In this document: positions 1-8,395 of the stretch, piece after piece | Position numbering within the stretch: position 1 is the first letter of the stretch | How the letters are laid out: every line of letters starts with the position of its first letter | Source of the DNA: Acetobacterium wieringae | Lineage (GTDB): Bacteria; Bacillota; Clostridia; Eubacteriales; Eubacteriaceae | Assembly: GCF_026646375.1 (NCBI RefSeq) | Contig: NZ_JAIPPU010000022.1 | Span: forward strand, 1 to 47,230 | DNA length: 47,230 bases | Direction of reading: 5' to 3' | Translations under genes and position numbers: made by a program | The notes under the pieces: generated by a model | Told to the model about the DNA's origin: nothing | Seen by the model: the letters and a program-made list of their open reading frames with translations, nothing else | Database searches by the model: none

Positions 1-133
1 GAGGTATTTTTTATTGTCAATCTCTTGACCTATTTAAATTATACAGGAAGCTTTCGGCTTTGTAAATTTGAATGTTGTGAGCTATTAAATAAATCGTTAA
101 AAAACAAACAATATTGACTTGTGCTTCGATCAT

Positions 134-1609
134 TTAATATTCCCATGGACTCTTTAATACCTGTTCGACAAACACTTTTGCATAGTCGGGATCAAACTGT
201 TTCCCCGCTCCAGCCTGAATTTCTGCAATCGCTGCAAATTTCGTTAATTGTTGTTCATATGAACGCTCATTTGTCATATCATCGTAAGCTTCAACTAATG
301 CGAGTATGCGTGCTTCCGGGGATATTTCTGTATTCTTCAAACCTATGGGATAGCCCTTCCCGTCCCAACGTTCATGATGAGACATAACAAAATCGGCGAT
401 ATCAATATATTCGCTTGCCGAAGCCAATATCCGATGCCCAAGCTCCGGGTGCTTTTCGATCTCCATCCTTTCAAACACATCTATACGTTCTGCTTTAGTC
501 AAAATCTCATCGCTAATGCCAATTTTTCCAATATCATGAACCAAACCTGCCAAGCCAATTTGAATGATCGTCTCATTCGTAAATCCCAACTCGATTGCCA
601 GAGATTTACCAAGGATACTAACCCTTTTCGCATGGAATTTTTCACTCTGATATTTTTTGAAAAGTGATTCCAGGATAAGATCGATCGACTGACTGCGTAA
701 CTTTGAATTATTTTCCGCCTTATGGCGATACATTCGTTCTTCTGCAGCCCGATAAACGTCTTCCATATTCTGCGTAACATGGGTTTTGACTGAGAATCCC
801 AATGCATAGGAAAGTTTTAGCTGATTGACTAACAGTTTAGAATTAAGCCTATTAAGCCGTTCAATCAGCGCTTTTGCTTTTTTTGCATTCGTTTTTGACA
901 ACAGGATTAAAAACTCATCTCCACCAACCCGAGCTATACAGGCATCCGCAGGACACTCCGCCTTCAAAATCGCAGCGAATTTTAACAATAAGGCATCACC
1001 AGCTTCATGTCCAAACCCGTCATTTGCCAGTTTTAAACCATTAACATCAGCCATGATCAGGGTAATCGGATAATTGAACTCCCGATCGATTTTATTTAGT
1101 TGCTTGTCATAAAGTCTGCGATTACCTAAACCAGTCAGGGAATCTCGATAACTGAGTACCCTTAGGGCCTCTTCTTTTTTGACATGGGTTTCTGCATTTT
1201 TTCTGTAATGGTTCAATTCAGCTTCAAGGTAATTAATTCGTGTTACTTCATCAGAAATATCAATCAGAAAGATGGTGCGCAGATTTTTTTCGCCCCGAAC
1301 AATTTTTACATGAAAGTAACGGTTAAACGGTTTTAAGAGAACCATTCTCTCGTTTTGCAGTTCCTGATCGCTACGGGTCGCAAACGAGTCGAGCCACTGA
1401 AAAAAACTTTCCGGATCGTCTGCAAAGAGCCCCATCGCTCTTGCCCCCATGATCTGAGCTGCGGGTGTTCCCAGCATCCGTGCAACCACCTTGTTAACTG
1501 CCAAAATTTCTAAATCTTCCGGGTTACCCTGTTTGTCTACGATTATTTTTAAGTATATCAATCCCATCGGTGCATAATCCATGATATCTTTATATAATTG
1601 ATCCTTCAT
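134..1609 (-). CDS. PAS-GGDEF-HD-GYP bifunctional c-di-GMP enzyme
   Basis: Predicted cytoplasmic c-di-GMP turnover protein of 491 residues. The order is a PAS-like sensor (about residues 8-120), a short linker helix (about 123-150), a GGDEF cyclase domain (about 150-305) with an intact GGDEF motif at 229-233, and an HD-GYP phosphodiesterase domain (about 310-485) with HD at 358-359, HHE at 411-413 and GYP at 419-421. Both active-site motifs are intact, so synthesis and breakdown are both possible. I see no RxxD inhibitory site just before GGDEF. No transmembrane segment is evident, so the signal is probably cytoplasmic. It is monocistronic, with its own promoter upstream. c-di-GMP riboswitches lie about 15-17 kb away in the same window, a plausible but unproven functional link. 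Confidence 0.93.
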   Translation of the reverse strand: MKDQLYKDIMDYAPMGLIYLKIIVDKQGNPEDLEILAVNKVVARMLGTPAAQIMGARAMGLFADDPESFFQWLDSFATRSDQELQNERMVLLKPFNRYFHVKIVRGEKNLRTIFLIDISDEVTRINYLEAELNHYRKNAETHVKKEEALRVLSYRDSLTGLGNRRLYDKQLNKIDREFNYPITLIMADVNGLKLANDGFGHEAGDALLLKFAAILKAECPADACIARVGGDEFLILLSKTNAKKAKALIERLNRLNSKLLVNQLKLSYALGFSVKTHVTQNMEDVYRAAEERMYRHKAENNSKLRSQSIDLILESLFKKYQSEKFHAKRVSILGKSLAIELGFTNETIIQIGLAGLVHDIGKIGISDEILTKAERIDVFERMEIEKHPELGHRILASASEYIDIADFVMSHHERWDGKGYPIGLKNTEISPEARILALVEAYDDMTNERSYEQQLTKFAAIAEIQAGAGKQFDPDYAKVFVEQVLKSPWEY

Positions 1610-1703
1610 TAATCCATTTACTCCCGATTGTTCTATTTTGGGGGACTTTGTTTCTTATCTGCAACTGCTTTTTACGACCACTTTAACAGACTAAATCATC
1701 CGA

Positions 1704-1732
1704 ATTATATCATCTTTTTGCATTCTTGTCAG
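1704..1732 (-). promoter_or_regulatory. Sigma-A-type promoter of the GGDEF/HD-GYP gene
   Basis: On the minus strand, CTGACA (1727-1732) and TATAAT (1704-1709) are separated by 17 bases, about 95 bases upstream of the start codon. The match is good; activity is inferred. Confidence 0.65.
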
Positions 1733-1751
1733 AAAAATTTATCGATCCATG

Positions 1752-1811
1752 AAATAAAAAGAACGCCTTCCCAATGCCGATTTGCATATTTGACATTGGA
1801 CGGCGTTCTAT
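1752..1811 (-). terminator. Rho-independent terminator after the ABC-F gene
   Basis: On the minus strand, AGAACGCC and a following TCCAATG arm pair with CATTGG and AGGCGTTCT, and the hairpin is followed by TTTTTATTT. It begins a few bases after the ABC-F stop codon. Confidence 0.85.
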
Positions 1812-1818
1812 TCTCGTT

Positions 1819-3414
1819 TTATACCAGCTTCTTTTTGTACTCAATAAATTCATCATACGTCGACAGACGATCAATGATACCTTCTTCTCTGATTTCAATA
1901 ATGCGATTCGCGACGGTTTGCATAAACTGATGGTCATGGCTGGCGAAAAGTAAAATCCCTTTAAAATCAATTAGACCATTATTTACGGCGGTAATGGATT
2001 CCAGATCCAAGTGATTGGTTGGTTGATCCAGAACTAAAACGTTAGAACCAAACATCATCATTTTGGACAGCATACAACGTACTTTTTCGCCCCCGGAAAG
2101 TACTTGGACTTCTTTATAAATATCATCGCCCGAAAAAAGCATTCGTCCCAAAAAACCGCGGATATAGGTTTCCGTGATTTCTTCGGTGTATTGCTGCAAC
2201 CATTGACAAATATTTAAAGTACACCCATTAAAATAATCACTGTTATCTTTCGGGAAATACGACTGAGAGGTACTGACTCCCCATTTAAAACTGCCTTCAT
2301 CCGGTTCAATTTCCTCCATCAGAATTTTAAACAAGGTTGTCATGGCAATCTCGTTTTCAGCAACAAAAGCGATTTTGTCATCCTTATTCACCCGGAAACT
2401 GACATTATTGAGAACTTTGACCCCATCAACTGTTTTTGATAGATGTTCAACTGTTAATATTTCTTTCCCAGGTTCCCGATCGATCTGGAAACCAACCCAT
2501 GGATATTTTCGAGATGATGATGGCATGTCCTCAATATTTAATTTATCCAGCATTTTTTTTCTTGATGTCGCCTGTTTCGATTTTGATTTATTGGCTGAGA
2601 ACCGGGCGATAAAGTTTTGAAGCTCTTTGGCCTTATCTTCATTTTTCTTATTCTGATCTTTAATTAACCGTTGAATTAACTGGCTGGACTCGTACCAGAA
2701 ATCATAATTCCCGACATATACCTTAATTTTACCAAAGTCAATATCGACAATATGAGTACAGACATTATTTAAAAAATAACGGTCATGGGAAACCACAATG
2801 ACGGTTCCCTCATAGTCCATCAAAAACTCTTCCAGCCATTCAACGGCCTGAATATCCAAATGGTTGGTCGGCTCATCGAGCAGGATAATTTCTGGCTTGC
2901 CAAATAAAGCCTGAGCCAATAAGACCTTGACCTTTTCGTTACCGGTTAAACTGTCCATATTGGCATCCAGAATTTCGACCCCCAGGCCAAGACCCTGAAT
3001 GATGCGGGACGCATCAGACTCGGCTTCCCAGCCACCCATCTCAGCAAATTCACCTTCAAGCTCGCCAGCGCGGATGCCATCCTCATCGGAGAAATCCTCT
3101 TTCATGTACAGGGCATCTTTTTCTTTCATGACTGAATACAAATGTTGATTCCCCATCATGATGGTATCCAGCACAGAATACGCATCATAAGCATAATGAT
3201 CCTGCTTTAATACCGACATCCGCATGTGTTCGGGGATAAAGACATTCCCAGTGGACGGTTCGATTTCTCCAGATAGAATTTTTAAAAAGGTGGTTTTTCC
3301 AGCCCCATTCGCTCCAATGACCCCATAACAATTCCCCGGGGTAAATTTTATATTTACATTGGAAAAAAGATTTGTTCCGCTAAAATTTAAACTTAGTTCT
3401 GATACTGTTATCAT
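1819..3414 (-). CDS. ABC-F family ATPase (YkpA/YbiT-like) with one degenerate ATP site
   Basis: Soluble ABC-F protein of 531 residues: two ATPase domains joined by a charged linker (about 240-300) and no membrane segments. ABC-F proteins act on ribosomes, either in translation control or antibiotic protection; the overall pattern is closest to the YbiT/YkpA group. Domain 1 has Walker A GANGAGKT (34-41), Walker B ending DE (180-181) and a weak signature LTGNEK (156-161). Domain 2 has the reverse: a good signature LSGGEK (439-444), a Walker A at about 350-360 in which the lysine is replaced by Met358, and Gln464 where the catalytic glutamate should be. In a head-to-tail arrangement this leaves one complete site and one fully degenerate site. 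It starts at ATG behind GGGAGGA and has a leader of about 200 bases. Confidence 0.92.
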   Translation of the reverse strand: MITVSELSLNFSGTNLFSNVNIKFTPGNCYGVIGANGAGKTTFLKILSGEIEPSTGNVFIPEHMRMSVLKQDHYAYDAYSVLDTIMMGNQHLYSVMKEKDALYMKEDFSDEDGIRAGELEGEFAEMGGWEAESDASRIIQGLGLGVEILDANMDSLTGNEKVKVLLAQALFGKPEIILLDEPTNHLDIQAVEWLEEFLMDYEGTVIVVSHDRYFLNNVCTHIVDIDFGKIKVYVGNYDFWYESSQLIQRLIKDQNKKNEDKAKELQNFIARFSANKSKSKQATSRKKMLDKLNIEDMPSSSRKYPWVGFQIDREPGKEILTVEHLSKTVDGVKVLNNVSFRVNKDDKIAFVAENEIAMTTLFKILMEEIEPDEGSFKWGVSTSQSYFPKDNSDYFNGCTLNICQWLQQYTEEITETYIRGFLGRMLFSGDDIYKEVQVLSGGEKVRCMLSKMMMFGSNVLVLDQPTNHLDLESITAVNNGLIDFKGILLFASHDHQFMQTVANRIIEIREEGIIDRLSTYDEFIEYKKKLV

Positions 3415-3622
3415 ATTTGATAATCCTCCCTTGATTCAATTGGCAAACCCTGTAAAATAATCTCATTGCGACTTTTTTAAACTACCTGATTTTTCTGCTT
3501 CCAGTCGCAGGTGCCAGTTTTTGCACAATCGCCGCATTAATCTGTAAATTTGTATTTCATCATTTTGTTGCCGTTCCGTAAAGAAGAGGCCTTTATCAGA
3601 TCACTGACAAAGAACCTCTATC
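3415..3622 (-). promoter_or_regulatory. Long 5' leader of the ABC-F gene with a small uORF and alternative hairpins
   Basis: The likely -10 box lies at 3630-3640, which gives a leader of about 208 bases. It contains a possible 8-codon upstream ORF (3537-3563, MMKYKFTD) with only a weak ribosome binding site. It also has mutually exclusive pairings: GCGACT with AGTCGC (3468-3473 with 3503-3508), ACCTG with CAGGT (3484-3488 with 3508-3512), and CTGC with GCAG (3495-3498 with 3507-3510). Some ABC-F genes are controlled by leader attenuation; here that is inference. I recognise no named riboswitch. Confidence 0.4.
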
Positions 3623-3629
3623 ATAAGCC

Positions 3630-3640
3630 ATTATATTATA
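3630..3640 (-). promoter_or_regulatory. Probable -10 region of the ABC-F promoter
   Basis: Two overlapping TATAAT boxes are present on the minus strand. No clear -35 box lies at the right distance, so the call rests on the -10 alone. Confidence 0.4.
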
Positions 3641-3941
3641 TCCTTTTTATCATTTTTTATCCAGTCTTTTTGCAAAATAATATCATATTCTTAAATATAT
3701 CCAAATATGATTCCCTTTTTTGATTCTTTTTTATTAAAAAACATACTTCCACTAATAAACCCAAAAGGTATTTCCAATATCTGCAAAGCTGTCCGCTTTC
3801 TATGATGAGATGATTATCACAGATTTGTCTGGGTATATTGGGGTTAAAAGCAATAATTGAAAAAAAACTACACATAAATTAATTATCATTTCATCGTCAA
3901 CTAATCCAAATAATCAAAATCATAGATCAGGAGGTCTTTAA
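3641..3941. other. Gene-free, AT-rich stretch before the sulfatase gene
   Basis: No convincing gene lies here. A weak plus-strand promoter for the sulfatase is possible: TTGAAA (3857-3862) and TAATTA (3880-3885), 17 bases apart. A strong AGGAGG ribosome binding site ends about 8 bases before the ATG at 3942. Confidence 0.4.
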
Positions 3942-5660
3942 ATGAATATTAAAAAAGCAGCATTAGGAATCACTCTGGCAACCTCGCTGCTGGGTGTCTC
4001 AAGCTGCAATCAAAACACGGGCAACGATCCCATTGAACAAAGAATCGCTAATCTCGATGCCCAGCCCAATAATGATGGCAATTATAATATTGTTTTTATA
4101 ACCGTTGATCAGGAGCATTATCTTGACGAATTCCCAGCTGGCACCAATTACAAAGCCCGGGAGCTGTTAAAAAAAATGGGAACCACGTTTGAAAAACACT
4201 ATACCTGTAGCAATGTCTCCACATCATCCCGATCAGTTATTTACACCGGCACCCATATCACTGATACGCTGATGATTGATAATACTGAATCACCCTGGCA
4301 GGAGCCGATTTCCGAAAACCTCACCACTGTTGGTGACCGGATGCTCGCAGCTGGATACTACTCCGCATTTAAAGGTAAGTGGCACATGGGTGATACCAGT
4401 GTTTTCGATGATACCAGCCAACCCGCTATGCAAAAACAGAATGGCTTATTAGGATATGGATTTTCTGACTGGAATGCCCAAGGTGATATTGTGGGCCAGC
4501 TTCAGCAAGGCTATATGCAAGACAGCAACATTGCCGGAGACACGGTTAGCTGGCTGCGCTCAAAAGGATCAGCTACCAATACCAACGGACAATCTTTTTT
4601 CCTGGCCGTCAATCTGGTGAATCCCCACGATATTATGTACTATAACACTGATTCAGACGGTGTCGCCGTACAGGACACCGGCCAAACAACCTTTGCTATT
4701 GCCGGAGCTCCAGTTAATACAATCTATGAAACCAGTTACCCTAAGGCGGAAATTCCATCTACCTGGGATCAAGCCATTGATGCTCCCGGCAGGGTTCCGG
4801 CAGAATCAGAATACTTTGATTTATGGAACCGGCGGGTTGGTGAAATTCCCGCCGAGGCCAGCCGCTGGGAAAATTTTCGGGATTATTATTATAATTGCAT
4901 TCAGGACAATGATGATCAGCTCTATAATATTCTTTCTGAACTATCCAATCTGGAAATGCTGGATAGTACCATCATCGTCTTTACCAGCGACCACGGTGAT
5001 ATGCAAGGTGCCAATGGACTCCGGGGAAAAGGTGGATTTATGTACGAAAATAACATCCACGTTCCCCTGGTTATCGTACATCCCGAATATGAAGGGGGCA
5101 ATTCCATTGATGCGGTAACCAGCCACCTCGACTTGGCACCCACCTTCATTGATATGACCAATCTGCCGGATACTAAAAAAGATGAGCTTTCTGCTGGTCT
5201 TCCCGGCAACAGTATGATGGATCTACTTGATAGCAGCCAAGCAAAAATAAGAACGGGCGCTTTATTTGCCTACGAAATGATCTCAATGATCGACAGCAAC
5301 ATGATGCAGACCACCAACCCAACAACCGGTGTCACCAGCTATACGATTGATTATTCTAAACGTGGCTTTGTCCGTGGAATAACCACTGAAAAATACAAAT
5401 TCGCCCGATATTTTTCACCACTCAATTTCAATCTGCCTACAACGATGGAAGAACTATATGCCAATAATGATGTTCAGCTGTTTGATCTGGAAAAAGATCC
5501 CAATGAATTAGTCAACCTGGCCGCAGATCAAAACACCAATTCCGCTCTGATTATGGAACTGAATAACCAGCTTAATGCCCTGATCATCGCAGAGATCGGT
5601 GTTGATGACGGCAGCGAAGCCACCACTGTCATTGCTCAGATCAATAATACTTCGAATTGA
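3942..5660 (+). CDS. Serine-type sulfatase, lipoprotein
   Basis: Alkaline-phosphatase-fold sulfatase of 572 residues that would hydrolyse sulfate esters outside the cell. A lipoprotein signal peptide ends at Cys22 (lipobox VSSC). The N-terminal metal site is present as VDQ (about 55-57). The formylglycine motif reads S93-T-S-S-R97 followed by TG at 102-103; the usual form is C/S-x-P-S-R, so the modified residue would be Ser93 and the proline is replaced by serine. The second metal motif SDHGD and a downstream G-x-G-K-G segment are intact, and the C-terminal LFDLEKDPNE segment is typical of sulfatases. A serine at the modified position needs an anaerobic radical-SAM maturase, encoded directly downstream with a TGATG junction. 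The natural substrate cannot be told. Confidence 0.92.
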   Translation: MNIKKAALGITLATSLLGVSSCNQNTGNDPIEQRIANLDAQPNNDGNYNIVFITVDQEHYLDEFPAGTNYKARELLKKMGTTFEKHYTCSNVSTSSRSVIYTGTHITDTLMIDNTESPWQEPISENLTTVGDRMLAAGYYSAFKGKWHMGDTSVFDDTSQPAMQKQNGLLGYGFSDWNAQGDIVGQLQQGYMQDSNIAGDTVSWLRSKGSATNTNGQSFFLAVNLVNPHDIMYYNTDSDGVAVQDTGQTTFAIAGAPVNTIYETSYPKAEIPSTWDQAIDAPGRVPAESEYFDLWNRRVGEIPAEASRWENFRDYYYNCIQDNDDQLYNILSELSNLEMLDSTIIVFTSDHGDMQGANGLRGKGGFMYENNIHVPLVIVHPEYEGGNSIDAVTSHLDLAPTFIDMTNLPDTKKDELSAGLPGNSMMDLLDSSQAKIRTGALFAYEMISMIDSNMMQTTNPTTGVTSYTIDYSKRGFVRGITTEKYKFARYFSPLNFNLPTTMEELYANNDVQLFDLEKDPNELVNLAADQNTNSALIMELNNQLNALIIAEIGVDDGSEATTVIAQINNTSN

Positions 5661-6832
5661 TGGTAATGAAAAATGTATCTCCACCGGATTCCCGGACTTA
5701 TGCCATCATGGCAAAACCCATTGGCGCATCCTGTAATCTTAGTTGCCGTTATTGTTATTACCTGGAAAAACAAGACCAGATGGCTCAATCAACAAAACTA
5801 ATGTCAAATGTGGTGCTTGAAGCGTATATCCGTCAAAATCTTGCCATTCACGGGAACAACGCAGTTGTCGAGTTTGCCTGGCACGGTGGTGAACCAACCC
5901 TGGTTCCCCTTGATTTTTACATTCAAGCATTGAATTATCAAAACCAATACGGCTCTGGCCGAATCATCCACAACACTCTCCAAACAAATGCGACCCTGCT
6001 GACGGATGTCTGGTGTGAGTTCTTTGCGGTCAATCATTTTTTGATTGGCGTCAGTATCGATGGCCATGCCAGTCTTCATAACAGTTATCGAAAAAGTCAT
6101 TTCGGCGACACATTTGAACAGACCATGGCTGGTATCAAACTGCTTCAAAAGCACGGTGTCACCTACAATACACTGACAACTGTCAATGCCATTAATTCGC
6201 ATTACCCTGAGGATGTTTATCTGTTTCTTCGAGAGCTCACTGATTACATGCAGTTTTTGCCTGTCGTTGAATGCTTGCCACCCAGCTATGAATCCTCCTC
6301 TGGACAGCGGTTTGCCATGCCCGCTGGTATCCATTCCCCCATCATGAAGCATCCATTAACAGATTTTTCGGTCAACGCTATGGACTATGGCGACTTTCTC
6401 TGCACCATTTTTGATTTGTGGCAAAAAATGGATCTGGGCGAAAAATATGTCCAGATTATTGAATCGACGTTGGCTAATTTAAATAATCACCCTGCTGGCG
6501 TCTGCGTTCATGAAGCACTCTGTGGCCATGCAGGAGTCGTGGAAATGAATGGGGATCTTTACAGCTGTGACCGTTATGCCTTTGAAGCTTATAAGCTTGG
6601 AAATATTCTTGACACGCCACTGTCAGACTTAATGGAGAAAAACCGCTTGTTTGGTATGCACAAAACCTTGGGACTACCGGATGAATGCCTGGACTGCGAT
6701 TATATCCGCCTTTGTTTTGGTGGCTGTCCCAAAGATCGGTTGCTTATCTCAAAAAACGGTCAAAATGGCAAAAACTATTTATGTGAAGGGTATCAGCACT
6801 TCTTTGAGCATATAAAAAAATCGCTCCGCTGA
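5660..6832 (+). CDS. Anaerobic sulfatase-maturating enzyme (radical SAM, SPASM)
   Basis: Cytoplasmic iron-sulfur enzyme of 390 residues that oxidises a sulfatase Cys or Ser to formylglycine. The radical-SAM cluster motif CxxxCxxC is at C25, C29 and C32, and the C-terminal SPASM-type cysteines are visible (a C-x5-C pair, then GDLYSC, then CxxCxxxxxCxxxC near residues 345-360). The ATG at 5660 overlaps the sulfatase stop as TGATG. An in-frame TTG at 5657 and a second ATG at 5666 are alternatives. There is no clear ribosome binding site, so translational coupling to the sulfatase is likely. The substrate is almost certainly the neighbouring Ser-type sulfatase, before its export. Confidence 0.94.
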   Translation: MVMKNVSPPDSRTYAIMAKPIGASCNLSCRYCYYLEKQDQMAQSTKLMSNVVLEAYIRQNLAIHGNNAVVEFAWHGGEPTLVPLDFYIQALNYQNQYGSGRIIHNTLQTNATLLTDVWCEFFAVNHFLIGVSIDGHASLHNSYRKSHFGDTFEQTMAGIKLLQKHGVTYNTLTTVNAINSHYPEDVYLFLRELTDYMQFLPVVECLPPSYESSSGQRFAMPAGIHSPIMKHPLTDFSVNAMDYGDFLCTIFDLWQKMDLGEKYVQIIESTLANLNNHPAGVCVHEALCGHAGVVEMNGDLYSCDRYAFEAYKLGNILDTPLSDLMEKNRLFGMHKTLGLPDECLDCDYIRLCFGGCPKDRLLISKNGQNGKNYLCEGYQHFFEHIKKSLR

Positions 6833-6893
6833 TCATTTCCCTCATCTTTTCGCTCGTCGATTTTAAAACCTGTTTACATCAATTCTAAGGAAG

Positions 6894-6928
6894 AAATAAG
6901 GGAGGTATCATTTGACACCTCCTTATTT
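6894..6928. terminator. Bidirectional terminator hairpin between convergent genes
   Basis: The arms AAATAAGGGAGGT (6894-6906) and ACCTCCTTATTT (6917-6928) pair with one bulged G. It lies between the maturase (+) and the EPS tyrosine kinase (-). The T-tracts on both sides are short, TTATTT. Confidence 0.7.
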
Positions 6929-6976
6929 ATGTTAACCTTATGCAATTTTTGTAAACAATGATATTAAACTCAGCGA

Positions 6977-7660
6977 TTACTTTCCTTTGTCAGCATTATA
7001 GCGGTAGTAATTCGCATTTTTCTTAAATTTCACTTTTGTCAGGATAACACCAATGACAGATGCACCAACCTTGTCGAGATTTTTTTTTGCTTCTACAATT
7101 GTTGCTTTTTTTGTGGAGTGGGCGGCAATTACTAGCAATACCCCATCGACAGCATTTGAAATGATACTTGCATCAGCAAAGCTTAGCACGGGTGGGGTAT
7201 CAATAAGAATAACATCGTATTCTTCTCGACATTGCTTAATGAATGTTTCAAATGCTTCTGAATTCAGCAGTTCGGTCGGCGAAACATGCTTGTTTCCAGC
7301 AGTTAGAATTTCTAATTTTTCAAGTTTTTCTATTTTATTAACAAGTGACTCCAGTGGTAATTCATCCACTAACATATTGGATAAACCATTCTTCCTTTTA
7401 TTAATATTAAAAATGGTACTGATCTGAGGCAACCGTAAATCGGCATCGATCAGTAACACCCGTTTATCGGCCTGAGCAAACGTTACCGCCAGGTTTGAAA
7501 TGGTGGTACTTTTCCCTTCTTCTTTACCAGCACTCGTTACCAGCATCACCTGATAACGATTATTCAAATTTTTAAAATTTAAATTTGTACGCAATAATTT
7601 ATAACTTTCCGTTATAAATGATGTGGGGTCGCTTAGTGTGATTAAACTTAGTGAATCCAT
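6977..7660 (-). CDS. BY-kinase, CpsD/CapB/EpsB-like tyrosine autokinase
   Basis: Cytoplasmic bacterial tyrosine kinase of 227 residues controlling polysaccharide export. The Walker A loop is SAGKEEGKST (about 43-52), Walker A' is LLIDADLR (about 69-76) and Walker B is ILIDTPP. The C-terminal tail holds a tyrosine cluster (YYRY) that in this family is autophosphorylated. The length is right for a kinase separate from its membrane activator, which is the adjacent Wzz-like protein; the start ATG lies just past that gene's stop, with GGGAGG as ribosome binding site. The cognate phosphatase is the PHP protein at 11.4-12.1 kb. It is the last gene of the leftward operon. Confidence 0.93.
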   Translation of the reverse strand: MDSLSLITLSDPTSFITESYKLLRTNLNFKNLNNRYQVMLVTSAGKEEGKSTTISNLAVTFAQADKRVLLIDADLRLPQISTIFNINKRKNGLSNMLVDELPLESLVNKIEKLEKLEILTAGNKHVSPTELLNSEAFETFIKQCREEYDVILIDTPPVLSFADASIISNAVDGVLLVIAAHSTKKATIVEAKKNLDKVGASVIGVILTKVKFKKNANYYRYNADKGK

Positions 7661-7661
7661 A

Positions 7662-8354
7662 TTATCGAGCCTCCCCTTTAAATTCTGGAATATCCCCTAA
7701 AACTGACACGCCAATCAAATTTTCAATATCTTCATCACTTCGAATCGTATCATTAATCAAAAACATCAAAATAATTACAAACAATGATATGAAAAATCCC
7801 AATAAACCGCCGATAACTGCGTTAAGAAGGACATTAGGCGAGATCGGAGCCTGTGGTACCAGCGCCTGATCCAGAATTCTGATATTCTCTACACCGACAA
7901 TTTGTAATACTGCCACCGTCAATTGTTTAGCCAGTTCATCGGCGATCTGTTTGGCGACTTGGGGATCAGAGTTTCTAAACCCAACTGTGAAAAGACGGGA
8001 ATCGGAAACACTCTGGATATTAACGTTATCTTTAAATTCATCATAAGAAATATTCAATCCCAGGTTTTTAATTACTTCATTTATTACCAATCGGGTAGAG
8101 GCAATTTGCTTGTAATCAACAAGTAGTTGACTATTGGCATTTAATTGACCTAATGATACATCAATTGACCCCAAACTACCGCCCTCCTGACCAATATACA
8201 AAACTGTATTTGCTTCGTAGACTGGGGTTACATATTTTACTGTGTAAAGATATGCTGACCCGAAACCGACAACGGTCAGCAACAGAATGAGCCACCATTT
8301 TTTAATAATAATCTCTAAAAGTTCTTTAAAATTGACTTCCTTCGTTGTTTCCAT
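7662..8354 (-). CDS. Wzz/CpsC/YveK-like chain-length regulator and kinase activator
   Basis: Membrane protein of 230 residues with two transmembrane helices (about 16-40 and 178-202) flanking an extracellular Wzz-type domain. The family sets polysaccharide chain length and, through its cytoplasmic C-terminus, activates the BY-kinase. The kinase gene begins 1 base after this gene ends, as in Bacillus and Streptococcus EPS loci. The short cytoplasmic tail after the second helix fits the activator role. Confidence 0.9.
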   Translation of the reverse strand: METTKEVNFKELLEIIIKKWWLILLLTVVGFGSAYLYTVKYVTPVYEANTVLYIGQEGGSLGSIDVSLGQLNANSQLLVDYKQIASTRLVINEVIKNLGLNISYDEFKDNVNIQSVSDSRLFTVGFRNSDPQVAKQIADELAKQLTVAVLQIVGVENIRILDQALVPQAPISPNVLLNAVIGGLLGFFISLFVIILMFLINDTIRSDEDIENLIGVSVLGDIPEFKGEAR

Positions 8355-8395
8355 ATTGTTCTCCTTTCTTAAAGACCAGATAAGCTTTCTAGCTT

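Noticed and set aside
3441..3475. GGCAAACC on the plus strand, resembling the GEMM core
   Set aside because: None of the other GEMM parts follow, and it is antisense to the ABC-F leader.
3805..3825. Fur-box-like sequence (GATTATCA) before the sulfatase gene
   Set aside because: Only one half of the 7-1-7 palindrome fits, and nothing else points to iron control.
3657..3875. Minus-strand 72-codon frame upstream of the ABC-F promoter
   Set aside because: No ribosome binding site, no recognisable motif, biased composition in AT-rich intergenic DNA.
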